DNA from: Stenotrophomonas mori
Lineage (GTDB): Bacteria > Pseudomonadota > Gammaproteobacteria > Xanthomonadales > Xanthomonadaceae
Assembly (NCBI RefSeq): GCF_023556335.1
Contig: NZ_JAIKTS010000002.1
Span: 186,001-250,000 of the forward strand
Direction: 5' to 3'
DNA: 64,000 nucleotides
Shown: positions 18,189 through 25,617 of the stretch, piece by piece
Numbering within the stretch: position 1 is the stretch's first letter
Layout: every line of letters begins with the position of its first letter
Translations under genes and position numbers: made by a program
The notes under the pieces: model-generated
The model's database searches: none
The model's input: the letters and a program-made list of their open reading frames with translations, nothing else
Told to the model about the DNA's origin: nothing

Positions 18189-18955
18189 CCGCCCCTTGCC
18201 CAGCGGTGCCACAGCAGCCGCGGCGCGCGCGCGAGCATGCCGAAGAACAGGCGTGCATGCATGCCGCTGATGCGCAGGTTGTCCCGCCAGACGTCGAAAT
18301 GCGAAACCCCATCAAGCGGATAGGTCACGCGGGTCGAAAGGTGCTGCACCGGCACCTGCCGCCAGAACAGCCGCACCAGGATCTCGCTGTCGAAATCCAT
18401 GCGGCGGCCGATGCGCTCCTCGCCGACCAGGCGCAGCACCGGTGCCAGCGGATAGACCCTGAAACCGCACATCGAGTCGCGCAGGTGCAGGGAAAGCGTA
18501 TTGATCCAGACCCAGACATGCGTGGCATAGCGGCCGTACAGGCGGGCCTTGGGAACGCTGGCGTCGTAGGCCGGGATGCCGCAGATCACCGCCTGCGGAC
18601 ATGCCCGGGCGGCGGCGACGAAACGCGGCACGTCGCCGGTGTTGTGCTGGCCGTCGGCATCGATCTGCAGCACATGGCTGAATCCCCGTCGTGCCGCTTC
18701 GGCGAAGCCGGCCAGCATGGCCCCGCCCTTTCCCTGGTTGCGTCCCAGCCGCAGGAGCGCCACGCCCGGCAACCCGGCGAGCGCGTCCAGCACCCCGGCG
18801 CAGGACGCATGCGAGCCATCGTCCACCAGCAGGCACGGCAGGCCGCCGGCGCGCACGCCGTCGACCACCGCGGCAATGGCGTGCTCGTGGTCGTATACGG
18901 GTATCACCGCCAAGGGCGCGAAAGCACCCTCGGCCGCCAGCCGCTCCTCAGGCAT
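18185..18955 (-). CDS. Glycosyltransferase family 2 of the aryl polyene locus
   Basis: 256 residues from ATG 18955 (MPEERLAAEG). GT-A fold features are visible: LAVIPVYDHEHAI near 20, CLLVDDGSHAS near 42, NQGKGGAMLAG, and QIDADGQHN (the DxD-type metal-binding site). It lacks long C-terminal membrane helices, so it is probably a peripheral inner-membrane enzyme. It would transfer a sugar to the lipid that carries the polyene. The start overlaps the 3' end of xanA2 by 8 nt, and the stop overlaps the acyltransferase start. Confidence 0.86.
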   Translation of the reverse strand: MPEERLAAEGAFAPLAVIPVYDHEHAIAAVVDGVRAGGLPCLLVDDGSHASCAGVLDALAGLPGVALLRLGRNQGKGGAMLAGFAEAARRGFSHVLQIDADGQHNTGDVPRFVAAARACPQAVICGIPAYDASVPKARLYGRYATHVWVWINTLSLHLRDSMCGFRVYPLAPVLRLVGEERIGRRMDFDSEILVRLFWRQVPVQHLSTRVTYPLDGVSHFDVWRDNLRISGMHARLFFGMLARAPRLLWHRWARGG

Positions 18956-20633
18956 CGTCGAAGACCACCTTTCCACTGGCATGCACACCGTGGCCGGAGG
19001 TATACCGGAAAGCCAGTACCCCCCGCCCCGCATCCCAGTCCAGGCGCAGCGACAGGACATCGCCCGGACGGGCGACCTGCTGGAACTTCACCGCATCCAT
19101 GCGGACGAAGCGGGGCGGGATCGCGAAGGCCTCGCGCCCGAAATGGATGGCCCAGTCCAGCTGGGCGACGCCCGGCAGGATCCGCGCCTGGGGAAAATGC
19201 CCCTCGAATACCCGCAACGAAGGCTCCAGCGCCAGCTCCAGGGCCGCTGCGGCGGCCGAGCGCTCGGTCCAGCGCGGTACCGGCCGCTCGGGATGGAAGA
19301 GTGCCGCCAGGCCGCTCTGCGTGACCTTTCCCTGCGGGTTGAGTGGAAGCCCGCCGACCAGCCGCCAACGGCGTGGACGGGTCACCGCATCGTGCCCCGC
19401 AGCGAGCACCGCATCCAGCGCCCGGGTGAACGCCCGGCGTGTGGCGTCATCCGCGTCCAGCAGCGATGGATCGGCCGGCACCAACACCGCCGCCAGCTGT
19501 TCACGCGCACCGGCCAGGACCAGGACGCGCGCCTCGGCGATCCGCGCATCGGCGCGCAGTGCGCGCTCCAGGGCATCCAGCGAGACGCGCCGCTCCTCGA
19601 TCTTGACGATGCGGTCGACGCGCCCCAGCAGGCGGAAGCGGCCGTCCGCCAGCACCTCCACCCGATCCTGCGTATTCCACCAGTCATCGTTCTCCAGGTG
19701 CGGGGATGCGACGGCCAGGCAGCCGTCGCTCTCCACCCGCCACTGCACCGACGGCAACGGGCGCCACGCCGCCACGGCCGCGCCCTCCCAGCGGCGCCAG
19801 GCGATGCCGCCGGTCTCGCTGCTTCCATAGATCTCGGTGGGCGCCACCCCCAGCCACTGCCGCACCTGGCGGGCCGCATCGTCCGGCAGCGGCCCGCCGG
19901 ACGAGAACACCGCACGCAGGCGGCCTCGCACGCTGGCCCAGTCCAGTTGCTCGGGCAGGCGCTTGAGGTGGGCCGGCGTCGCCACGAGCACCGACTGCGA
20001 GGCCGACAGCGCTCTGGCCAGGTCCTCGTGGAAGAATCGGCGCGGCTGGATCACGTGCCCGGCGGCCAGCGGCCACAGCACCCGGAACAGCAGCCCGTAG
20101 ATGTGCTGGTGGGACACCGTGCCGTGCACCTGCACGCCGTCAAGTTCCGCACCGAACGCATCCTGCAGTGCCTGCACTTCGCTCGCCAGCTGGTGCAGGC
20201 GTTTCCTGATCGGGCTGGGCTCGCCGGTGCTTCCCGAAGTGAAGACCACCAGCTCGCAGGCGTGCATGTCCAGGCGCTGCAGGGCCGCCGCGTGATCCTC
20301 CGGCGCCTCCACGGCCGGCCAGGAGGGGGCGATGTCCGCGGCGAACCCGGCTACCCGCGGGCGCAGGGCCGCGCGCGTCGCGGGCAGGTCGTCCGGGCAG
20401 ATGACGACCCGCTTGCCGGCATGCCACGCGCCGAACAGCGCGGCGGCAAACGTCATCGTGTCCTCGAAGTACACCGCCCAGTCGCGGCCGGCATTCGCCG
20501 CGAACGCTGCCTGCCAGCGCCGCACCCGGTGGTGGAAGCCGGCGTGGTCGATGGTCTCTCCGGCATGCACGCCGACGCCGCGGCCTGGCCGCGGCCGCTC
20601 GAGCAGGCGGTCCAGGGCAACCCACTCAGCCAT
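18948..20633 (-). CDS. xanA2: 3-hydroxybenzoate:ACP ligase (AMP-forming) fused to a hotdog domain
   Basis: 561 residues. The N-terminal ~440 form an acyl-adenylate synthetase: the nucleotide-binding FTSGSTGEPSP is near 131-141, IYGSSETGGIAW is the A5-type motif, and GRVDRIVKIEERRVSLD is the A8 region. GGLPLNPQGKVTQ carries the late catalytic Lys. From about 455 a separate hotdog-like domain follows (VFEGHFPQARILPGVAQLDWAI, similar to FabA/FabZ-like and ApeI-type domains). In Xanthomonas this protein loads 3-hydroxybenzoate onto the pathway ACP, which starts xanthomonadin synthesis. The substrate is supplied by XanB2, encoded divergently. It overlaps neighbours by 8 nt on both sides. Confidence 0.88.
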   Translation of the reverse strand: MAEWVALDRLLERPRPGRGVGVHAGETIDHAGFHHRVRRWQAAFAANAGRDWAVYFEDTMTFAAALFGAWHAGKRVVICPDDLPATRAALRPRVAGFAADIAPSWPAVEAPEDHAAALQRLDMHACELVVFTSGSTGEPSPIRKRLHQLASEVQALQDAFGAELDGVQVHGTVSHQHIYGLLFRVLWPLAAGHVIQPRRFFHEDLARALSASQSVLVATPAHLKRLPEQLDWASVRGRLRAVFSSGGPLPDDAARQVRQWLGVAPTEIYGSSETGGIAWRRWEGAAVAAWRPLPSVQWRVESDGCLAVASPHLENDDWWNTQDRVEVLADGRFRLLGRVDRIVKIEERRVSLDALERALRADARIAEARVLVLAGAREQLAAVLVPADPSLLDADDATRRAFTRALDAVLAAGHDAVTRPRRWRLVGGLPLNPQGKVTQSGLAALFHPERPVPRWTERSAAAAALELALEPSLRVFEGHFPQARILPGVAQLDWAIHFGREAFAIPPRFVRMDAVKFQQVARPGDVLSLRLDWDAGRGVLAFRYTSGHGVHASGKVVFDDA

Positions 20634-21177
20634 GCGAGTGCGCCGCCTTCACCCTTCGTCGCACCAGCCACTCCCCTGCGAACAGAACACCCATCATCAC
20701 GTACGCCAACACCCCGTTGTACAGCGCCCAGACCCGGTCCGAGGCCCACAGCGCGGTCATGAGGGCCACGCTTCCGTTGAATACGAAAAAGACACACCAC
20801 ACTTGAGTGACCCGGCGGGTATGGACCACCGCGAACGCCGGCAGGTCCGGCTCCTGCAGCCGCGCCAGGCGCTCGACCACCGGCGGGCCGAAGCGGAGGC
20901 TGCCGCCGAACACCAGCAGCAGCACCGCATTGACCAGGACGGGGTAGAGCTTGAGCGGCAATGTCTGGCTGGACAGCGTCGCCGCCAGCGCCAGCGCCCC
21001 CGTCCCCGCCGCGACCACCGCCCACTGCGCCTGGCGGGTCGCCAGCCAGCGCATCAGGGCCAGCACGAACAGCCCGAGCGCAAGCCAGCGTGGATCGAAA
21101 CGCCCCATCGCTCCATAGACCAGCAGCGGGTAGGCCAACGACAACGCGCCGAACACGAGCATGCGCAGGCGCGTCAT
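20626..21177 (-). CDS. COG4648-type inner-membrane protein of the aryl polyene locus
   Basis: 183 residues with about six hydrophobic helices (LVFGALSLAYPLLVYGAM, WLALGLFVLAL, WAVVAAGTGALALAATL, YPVLVNAVLLLVFGG, VWCVFFVFNGSVALMTALWA, NGVLAYVMMGVLFAGEWL). Between helices 4 and 5 lies a conserved segment with PPVVERLARLQEPDLP. Members of this family occur in aryl polyene clusters next to the acyl-ligase gene, with no proven activity. A role in scaffolding or lipid handling is possible. The stop overlaps the xanA2 start by 8 nt. Confidence 0.8.
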   Translation of the reverse strand: MTRLRMLVFGALSLAYPLLVYGAMGRFDPRWLALGLFVLALMRWLATRQAQWAVVAAGTGALALAATLSSQTLPLKLYPVLVNAVLLLVFGGSLRFGPPVVERLARLQEPDLPAFAVVHTRRVTQVWCVFFVFNGSVALMTALWASDRVWALYNGVLAYVMMGVLFAGEWLVRRRVKAAHSHG

Positions 21178-21198
21178 CTCCGGAATCCGCGGAACCGG

Positions 21199-21456
21199 TC
21201 AGGCAGCCTGCTGGCCGGGCAGCAGGCTGTGGACGACGTCGACCACGTCCTGGACGCTGCGTACGGCCTTGAAGGCTTCCGGCTGCAGGTTGCGGCCCAG
21301 CAACGGCTTGAGCTGCACGATCAGGTCGACCGCATCGATGCTGTCGATATCGAGGTCCTCGTACAGGCGCGCCTCGGGGACGATGCGATCCGGCTCGATT
21401 TCGAAGCTCTCGTGGAGCAGGCGGACAATATGGTCGAACAGTTCAGTCTTGGTCAT
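21199..21456 (-). CDS. Acyl carrier protein (second of a tandem pair)
   Basis: 85 residues from ATG 21456 (MTKTELFDHIVRLL). The phosphopantetheine site is the Ser of LDIDSIDAVDL near residue 39, in a typical acidic four-helix ACP. The upstream ACP gene ends only 17 nt away, so the operon has two tandem carriers. One may hold the aromatic starter and the other the malonyl or growing chain; which is which is not readable. Activation needs a phosphopantetheinyl transferase, and a Sfp-type candidate lies at 56655-57242. Confidence 0.9.
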   Translation of the reverse strand: MTKTELFDHIVRLLHESFEIEPDRIVPEARLYEDLDIDSIDAVDLIVQLKPLLGRNLQPEAFKAVRSVQDVVDVVHSLLPGQQAA

Positions 21457-21473
21457 GACAGTTCCTTGAGCGC

Positions 21474-21746
21474 TCATGCCTGGCGGGATACCACGAACTC
21501 GCCCAGTGCGCGCACGCTGGAAAAGTGGCGGCGCGTCTCTTCCGAATCAGCCGACAGGCTGACGCCATATTTTTTCTGCAGAGCCAACCCCAGCTCCAGG
21601 GCATCGATGGAATCCAGCCCCAGGCCTTCCACGAACAGCGGCGCGGCCGAATCGATATCCTCTGGAGCGATGTCCTCCAACGAGAGCGACGAAATGATCA
21701 ATTCCTTGATTTCGTGCTCAATTCCCTGCTCGGTGCGATTGTTCAT
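21474..21746 (-). CDS. Acyl carrier protein (first of a tandem pair)
   Basis: 90 residues from ATG 21746 (MNNRTEQGIEHEIK). The attachment Ser lies in LGLDSIDALELGLALQ near residue 46, in a standard DSL/DSI ACP context. The start lies 29 nt inside the 3' end of the acyltransferase gene. The protein is acidic (ISSLSLEDIAPEDIDS). It diverges from the second ACP in most positions outside the Ser loop, so the pair is not a recent duplication. Confidence 0.9.
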   Translation of the reverse strand: MNNRTEQGIEHEIKELIISSLSLEDIAPEDIDSAAPLFVEGLGLDSIDALELGLALQKKYGVSLSADSEETRRHFSSVRALGEFVVSRQA

Positions 21747-22518
21747 ACGGATCGAAATAGTGGGTAAGGTGATCGGTGAGCCGCCGCGCGGCCAATGCCT
21801 CCGCATTGGGCGGACCTGCCCGTTCCAGAAACGGCGCAATGGGGATATCGTCGCCGATCTCGATGCAAACGTGAAAACTTCGTGAAGGCACAAGATACCA
21901 TTTCTGGCCTTTGCCAAGGGTGGGCGGTACGCAGGTGATCCGCACCGGCGTGATGTCCAGCTTGCCGCGCACCGCGATATTGGCGGCACCGCGCTGCAGC
22001 CTGGGCCGCTGTCCGGGCACGCTGCGGGTTCCTTCCGGGAAAATGACCAGGGCTCCCCCGTCGCGCACCGCCTGGATGCATTCCTCCACCAGTCCCGCGC
22101 CATCGTCGTTGGCGATGTACCCGGCGGCCCGCACCGGCCCGCGCATGAACGGGTTGCGCGCGACCGCGCGCTTCACCACGCAGTCCGCATTGGGCAGCAG
22201 CGACACCAGGAACACCACGTCGATCAATGTCGGGTGGTTGGAGAGGACCAGCAGCCCCTTGCGCTGCAGCCGTTCGCGCCCCCGGATCTCGTAGGTCAGC
22301 ACGCCCAGCCGGTGCATCAGGCCGACATGCCCGGCAAAACTGAGCTGGACCAGCCGGCGGGCGATGGCCTGCCGCCGCTCGGGACGGCGGATCAGGAGCA
22401 GCAGGGGCATCAGCAGGCCGCCCAGCAGCAGGCCGCCGACGCCGAACGCGGCGAAACTGACGCCCGTGGCCAGTACCCGCCATCCATGGTCGAGCCGGCG
22501 CCTGGCCGCGTTACGCAT
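21718..22518 (-). CDS. 1-acyl-glycerol-3-phosphate acyltransferase-like protein (PlsC family)
   Basis: 266 residues from ATG 22518 (MRNAARRRLDHGW). An N-terminal hydrophobic hairpin (about 15-45) anchors it in the inner membrane. The PlsC motifs are intact: SNHPTLIDVVF (HX4D catalytic box), FMRGPVRAAGYI, and FPEGTRSVPG (acyl-acceptor box). It probably esterifies a glycerol or sugar-lipid with the polyene or a fatty acyl chain. Together with the LpxL-like gene downstream, the locus has two unrelated acyltransferases. ATG 22518 overlaps the stop of the ketosynthase-like gene by 8 nt. Confidence 0.86.
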   Translation of the reverse strand: MRNAARRRLDHGWRVLATGVSFAAFGVGGLLLGGLLMPLLLLIRRPERRQAIARRLVQLSFAGHVGLMHRLGVLTYEIRGRERLQRKGLLVLSNHPTLIDVVFLVSLLPNADCVVKRAVARNPFMRGPVRAAGYIANDDGAGLVEECIQAVRDGGALVIFPEGTRSVPGQRPRLQRGAANIAVRGKLDITPVRITCVPPTLGKGQKWYLVPSRSFHVCIEIGDDIPIAPFLERAGPPNAEALAARRLTDHLTHYFDPYEQSHRAGN

Positions 22519-23248
22519 GACGCCGCCATCTCCAGCGCATCTCCTCCGTCGCATGGACGTATTCACGTTCGCCCGCGAGCAGGAAGCGGTGTGCATCCAG
22601 GCCGCGCGGCAATGCCGGCGTCGGCGCTTCCGGCCCTGCCTGCGCTTCCCAGTCCAGGCTCACGCGCACTCCCGGGCAGCCCGCCGGCCGCAGGCGCCAG
22701 CACCAGGCAAAACCGGCTTCGGGCTCGGTCGAGAACGCCGAATAGACGGCCGGCAAGGGGGCCTCGTAGGCGATGACCCGCACTTCCTGCGCACCGTCGG
22801 CCAGCAATGCCGCGGCTTCCATGCACGCCGCTTCGACGGTTCCGCCGCCGGCCGCCAGGGCCAGGTAGTTGCCGCGGTCGCCGCGGATGATCGAGTACAT
22901 CGCAGCGACCGCGTTGTGGACGGAAAGGCCGAACGCGGTGGGCGACATCGCCTGCTCCTCCACCAGCGCCTCGAGCAGCGACAGCGATCGCGCCACGTCA
23001 CCGTGACGGGACGCGAACACCAGCGGGAACGGCGCGTGATCGCCGGGCGGCTCGCACCAGCACGCAACCTGGATGGCCATCCGCCCCAGCCGCTCGATCC
23101 GGCGGCGCTGGAGGGCGGGGACTTCGGCCAATACCGGCGCCTCGTCGCCCAGCGGCACCCAGGGCGCGGCCGCCCAGGCCCGCCACTGTTCTGCATCGGT
23201 CAGGCCGGGCGCCCAGGCCGACCAGCCCACAACGGAAAACTCGATCAT
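22511..23248 (-). CDS. Beta-ketoacyl synthase-like protein lacking the active-site Cys (chain-length-factor type)
   Basis: 245 residues, about 60 percent of a full ketosynthase, with only the N-terminal thiolase-fold half (IEFSVVGWSAWAPG at the start, PLVFASRHGDVARSLSLLEAL, SPTAFGLSVHNAVAAMYSI). Where active ketosynthases have TAC-S-S, this protein reads LALAAGGGTVEAA, so the nucleophile is missing. Proteins of this type occur as the first gene of aryl polyene operons and are thought to pair with an active ketosynthase. It is the promoter-proximal gene of the minus-strand operon, divergent from xanB2 across 279 bases. No strong Shine-Dalgarno precedes ATG 23248. Confidence 0.82.
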   Translation of the reverse strand: MIEFSVVGWSAWAPGLTDAEQWRAWAAAPWVPLGDEAPVLAEVPALQRRRIERLGRMAIQVACWCEPPGDHAPFPLVFASRHGDVARSLSLLEALVEEQAMSPTAFGLSVHNAVAAMYSIIRGDRGNYLALAAGGGTVEAACMEAAALLADGAQEVRVIAYEAPLPAVYSAFSTEPEAGFAWCWRLRPAGCPGVRVSLDWEAQAGPEAPTPALPRGLDAHRFLLAGEREYVHATEEMRWRWRRHA

Positions 23249-23527
23249 TCAAGCCATCGCGATTGAACGGAAAATCCTTCACCTTGCGCCGCAATCATGC
23301 CGGCACACCCCAGGTTCCGGAAAGCTCCGGAGCCGCATTCCCTTCGGTTCCACCCCCTCGCGGCGCACCGGTCCACCTCCTGGATACCACGGCGCGAAAC
23401 CGCCTTTCCAGCAGGGCGCCCCCCGGCGCAACCTGCCCGCCCAGCGTCCCGGCTGCTTGCTGGGAGCGTCGGCGAAGCCAAGCTATCATGCCGGCCAGCA
23501 ACTGGCAGCAGATCCATCCCAACAAGA
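23249..23527. promoter_or_regulatory. Divergent control region between the pigment operon and xanB2
   Basis: This 279-base stretch must drive both the 18-gene operon (minus) and xanB2 (plus). It holds an imperfect inverted repeat at 23313-23334 made of two TCCGGA-centred palindromes (GGTTCCGGAA, 2 bases, CTCCGGAGCC). The nonamer AACGGAAAA occurs at 23266-23274 and again at 23231-23239, just inside the first operon gene. TATCAT at 23484-23489 is a possible -10 for xanB2, 38 bases before its ATG, without a clear -35. No regulator gene lies next to it. These sites are pattern observations only. Confidence 0.4.
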
Positions 23528-24550
23528 ATGAGCAGTTCCCCCCCCTCGACGCCGCCCTCCGCCGTACCCGCTTCTGCCGAGAACGTCCTGTTCCAGGCGT
23601 GCTACATGCCCGCGGACCGGCGCGACGCCGTATTGGCCGATCCGTACACGCTCGCCGCCTTCGGCTTCGGCATCGGGGCCGGCGGGCCGGAAGCACCGCA
23701 CTGGCTGCAGATACCCCTGGCCCAGCACGGCGCCGGCCGCATCGAAGTCTGGCGGGGTGCATCGCCGGCCGAGCGCGGCATCGAGGGCCGCGTGCGCTGG
23801 TCGCGCAACCGCGAGATGCTGTTCACCGCCATAGAGATCGATGAGGCCGGCCATGGCATCGAGGCCGCCTCGGCGGCCGCCTATGCCGAGATCACCGCGT
23901 TTCTGGCGCAGGATGAACAGCCGCACCTGCTGCGCACCTGGAACTACCTGGATGCCATCACCGAGGGTGAAGGCGACGATGAACGCTACCGGCAGTTCTG
24001 CCTCGGGCGGGTCCGCGGATTGCGCACGCTGGACGAGGCCACCCTGCCGGCCGCCACCTGCGTGGGCGGTTTCGACGGCCGGCGCCGTGTGCAGGTGTAC
24101 TGCCTGGCGGCGCGCCAGCCCGGCATTCCCCTGGAGAACCCGCGCCAGGTCAGCGCCTACGCCTACCCGCGGCAGTACGGTCCGCAGTCACCCAGCTTCG
24201 CCCGCGCCATGCTGCCGCCCGCGGCCACCGGGCTGCCCCTGCTGCAGTCGGGCACCGCGGCGATCACCGGCCATGCCTCCCGCCACGCGGGCATGCTGCT
24301 GCGGCAGTGCGACGAAGTCCTGCTCAACCTGGCGAGCCTGATCGACGCCGCCCGCACCCACCGCCCCTCGCTGTCGCCCCGCCTGGGTGGGGGATCGCTG
24401 CTGAAGGTCTATGTGCGCGAGGCGAACGACATGCAGGCCGTCGCCGATCACCTGCGGCAGCAGGGCTTCGATGCCTCGATGTGCCTGGTACTGCACGGCG
24501 AGGTCTGCCGCGCCGAGCTGCTGGTCGAGATCGAGGGAATGCACTACTGA
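23528..24550 (+). CDS. xanB2: Chorismatase XanB2 (3-/4-hydroxybenzoate synthase)
   Basis: 340 residues from ATG 23528 (MSSSPPSTPPSAV). The open frame extends upstream to 23297, but that part is low-complexity and lies in the shared promoter region. XanB2-type features are LFQACYMPADRRD near 22, RNREMLFTAIEID, LLRTWNYLDAI, RQYGPQSPSFARAML and the C-terminal LLKVYVREANDM and CLVLHGEVCRAELLVEIEG. In Xanthomonas the enzyme cleaves chorismate to pyruvate plus 3-hydroxybenzoate (xanthomonadin starter) and 4-hydroxybenzoate (ubiquinone precursor and DF signal). Its gene faces away from the pigment operon that uses its product. A perfect hairpin follows the stop at 24553-24580. Confidence 0.9.
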   Translation: MSSSPPSTPPSAVPASAENVLFQACYMPADRRDAVLADPYTLAAFGFGIGAGGPEAPHWLQIPLAQHGAGRIEVWRGASPAERGIEGRVRWSRNREMLFTAIEIDEAGHGIEAASAAAYAEITAFLAQDEQPHLLRTWNYLDAITEGEGDDERYRQFCLGRVRGLRTLDEATLPAATCVGGFDGRRRVQVYCLAARQPGIPLENPRQVSAYAYPRQYGPQSPSFARAMLPPAATGLPLLQSGTAAITGHASRHAGMLLRQCDEVLLNLASLIDAARTHRPSLSPRLGGGSLLKVYVREANDMQAVADHLRQQGFDASMCLVLHGEVCRAELLVEIEGMHY

Positions 24551-24552
24551 AC

Positions 24553-24580
24553 GGTGGCCGCCGACAGGCCCGCGGCCACC
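24553..24580. terminator. Hairpin between convergent xanB2 and cytochrome bd subunit II genes
   Basis: GGTGGCCGC (24553-24561) pairs perfectly with GCGGCCACC (24572-24580) around a 10-base loop. It starts two bases after the xanB2 stop and lies 22 bases beyond the cydB stop on the other strand, so it could serve both. There is no T-tract, so it may only slow polymerase or protect 3' ends. Confidence 0.5.
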
Positions 24581-24602
24581 CCGCGGGTACGTGTCCCGGC
24601 GG

Positions 24603-25616
24603 TCAGTGATACCCCATGTCCGCGGTGACCTTGCCGCGGAACACGCGGTAGGACCACACCGTGTAGCCGAGGATCACCGGCAGCAGCAGCACCAGCCCCA
24701 CCATGCTGAAGCCCAGCGAGGAGGTCGGCGCCGCCGCCTGCCACAGGGTCATGCTCGGCGGCAGCAGGTAAGGCCACATGCCCAGCACCAGGCCGATGAA
24801 GCCCAGTACGAACAGCGCCAAGGTCAACAGGAACGGCGGCAGGTCGCGGCGCGGATGGGCGGCGCTGCGCCACAGCGCCACCGCGACCAGCAGCGTCAGC
24901 AGCGGTACCGGCGACAGCCACCAGAAGTGGCCGGCGCTGAACCAGCGCTCCATCACCCGCGACTGCAGGAACGGCAGCCAGGCACTGACCAGGCCGATGA
25001 AGGCGATCACCGCCACCACCAGCGGCCGGGTCAGCGAACGCGCCAGGGCCTGCTCGCGGCCGCCGGTCTTGAGGATCAGCCAGGTGCTGCCCAGCAGCGC
25101 ATAGCCGCTGACCACCGCCACCCCGGTCAGCATCGAGAACGGGCTGAACCAGCCGAACGCGCCACCGCTGTACTGCCCGTCGCGCAGCGGCAGGCCCTCC
25201 ACCAGTGCGCCCAGGATCACCCCCTGCGCGAACGCGGCCAGCAGCGAGCCGAGCGCGAACGACACGCTCCACAGCCGTCGCGAACGGTGCGCCTTGAAAC
25301 GGAACTCGAAGGCCACGCCGCGGAACACCAGCGCCACCACCAGCAGCAGCACCGGAAGGTACAGCGCCGACAGCAGGGTGGCGTAGGCCGGCGGGAAGGC
25401 GGTCATCAGCCCCGCGCCGCCCAGCACCAGCCAGGTCTCGTTGCCGTCCCAGATCGGCGCGGCGGTCGTCATCATCACGTCGAGCTGCCGCTCGTCCTCG
25501 GCGAACGGCGCCAGGATGCCGATGCCCAGCACGAAGCCGTCCAGCACCACATACATCAGCACGCCGAAGCCGATCACCGCGAACCATGCCACCGGCAGCC
25601 AGGTCGCCAGGTCCAT
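24603..25616 (-). CDS. cydB: Cytochrome bd-type quinol oxidase subunit II
   Basis: 337 residues from ATG 25616 (MDLATWLPVAWFAV), matching the CioB size (about 335-340) rather than E. coli CydB (379). Family blocks seen are VLDGFVLGIGIL near 27, PIWDGNETWLVLGGAGLMTAFP near 53, and WPYLLPPSMTLWQAAAP near the C-terminus. About eight membrane helices are evident. It pairs with subunit I, whose stop is one base away, and supports the quinol-oxidising, oxygen-reducing complex of the inner membrane. No CydX-like small gene was found after it. Confidence 0.92.
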   Translation of the reverse strand: MDLATWLPVAWFAVIGFGVLMYVVLDGFVLGIGILAPFAEDERQLDVMMTTAAPIWDGNETWLVLGGAGLMTAFPPAYATLLSALYLPVLLLVVALVFRGVAFEFRFKAHRSRRLWSVSFALGSLLAAFAQGVILGALVEGLPLRDGQYSGGAFGWFSPFSMLTGVAVVSGYALLGSTWLILKTGGREQALARSLTRPLVVAVIAFIGLVSAWLPFLQSRVMERWFSAGHFWWLSPVPLLTLLVAVALWRSAAHPRRDLPPFLLTLALFVLGFIGLVLGMWPYLLPPSMTLWQAAAPTSSLGFSMVGLVLLLPVILGYTVWSYRVFRGKVTADMGYH

Positions 25617-25617
25617 G

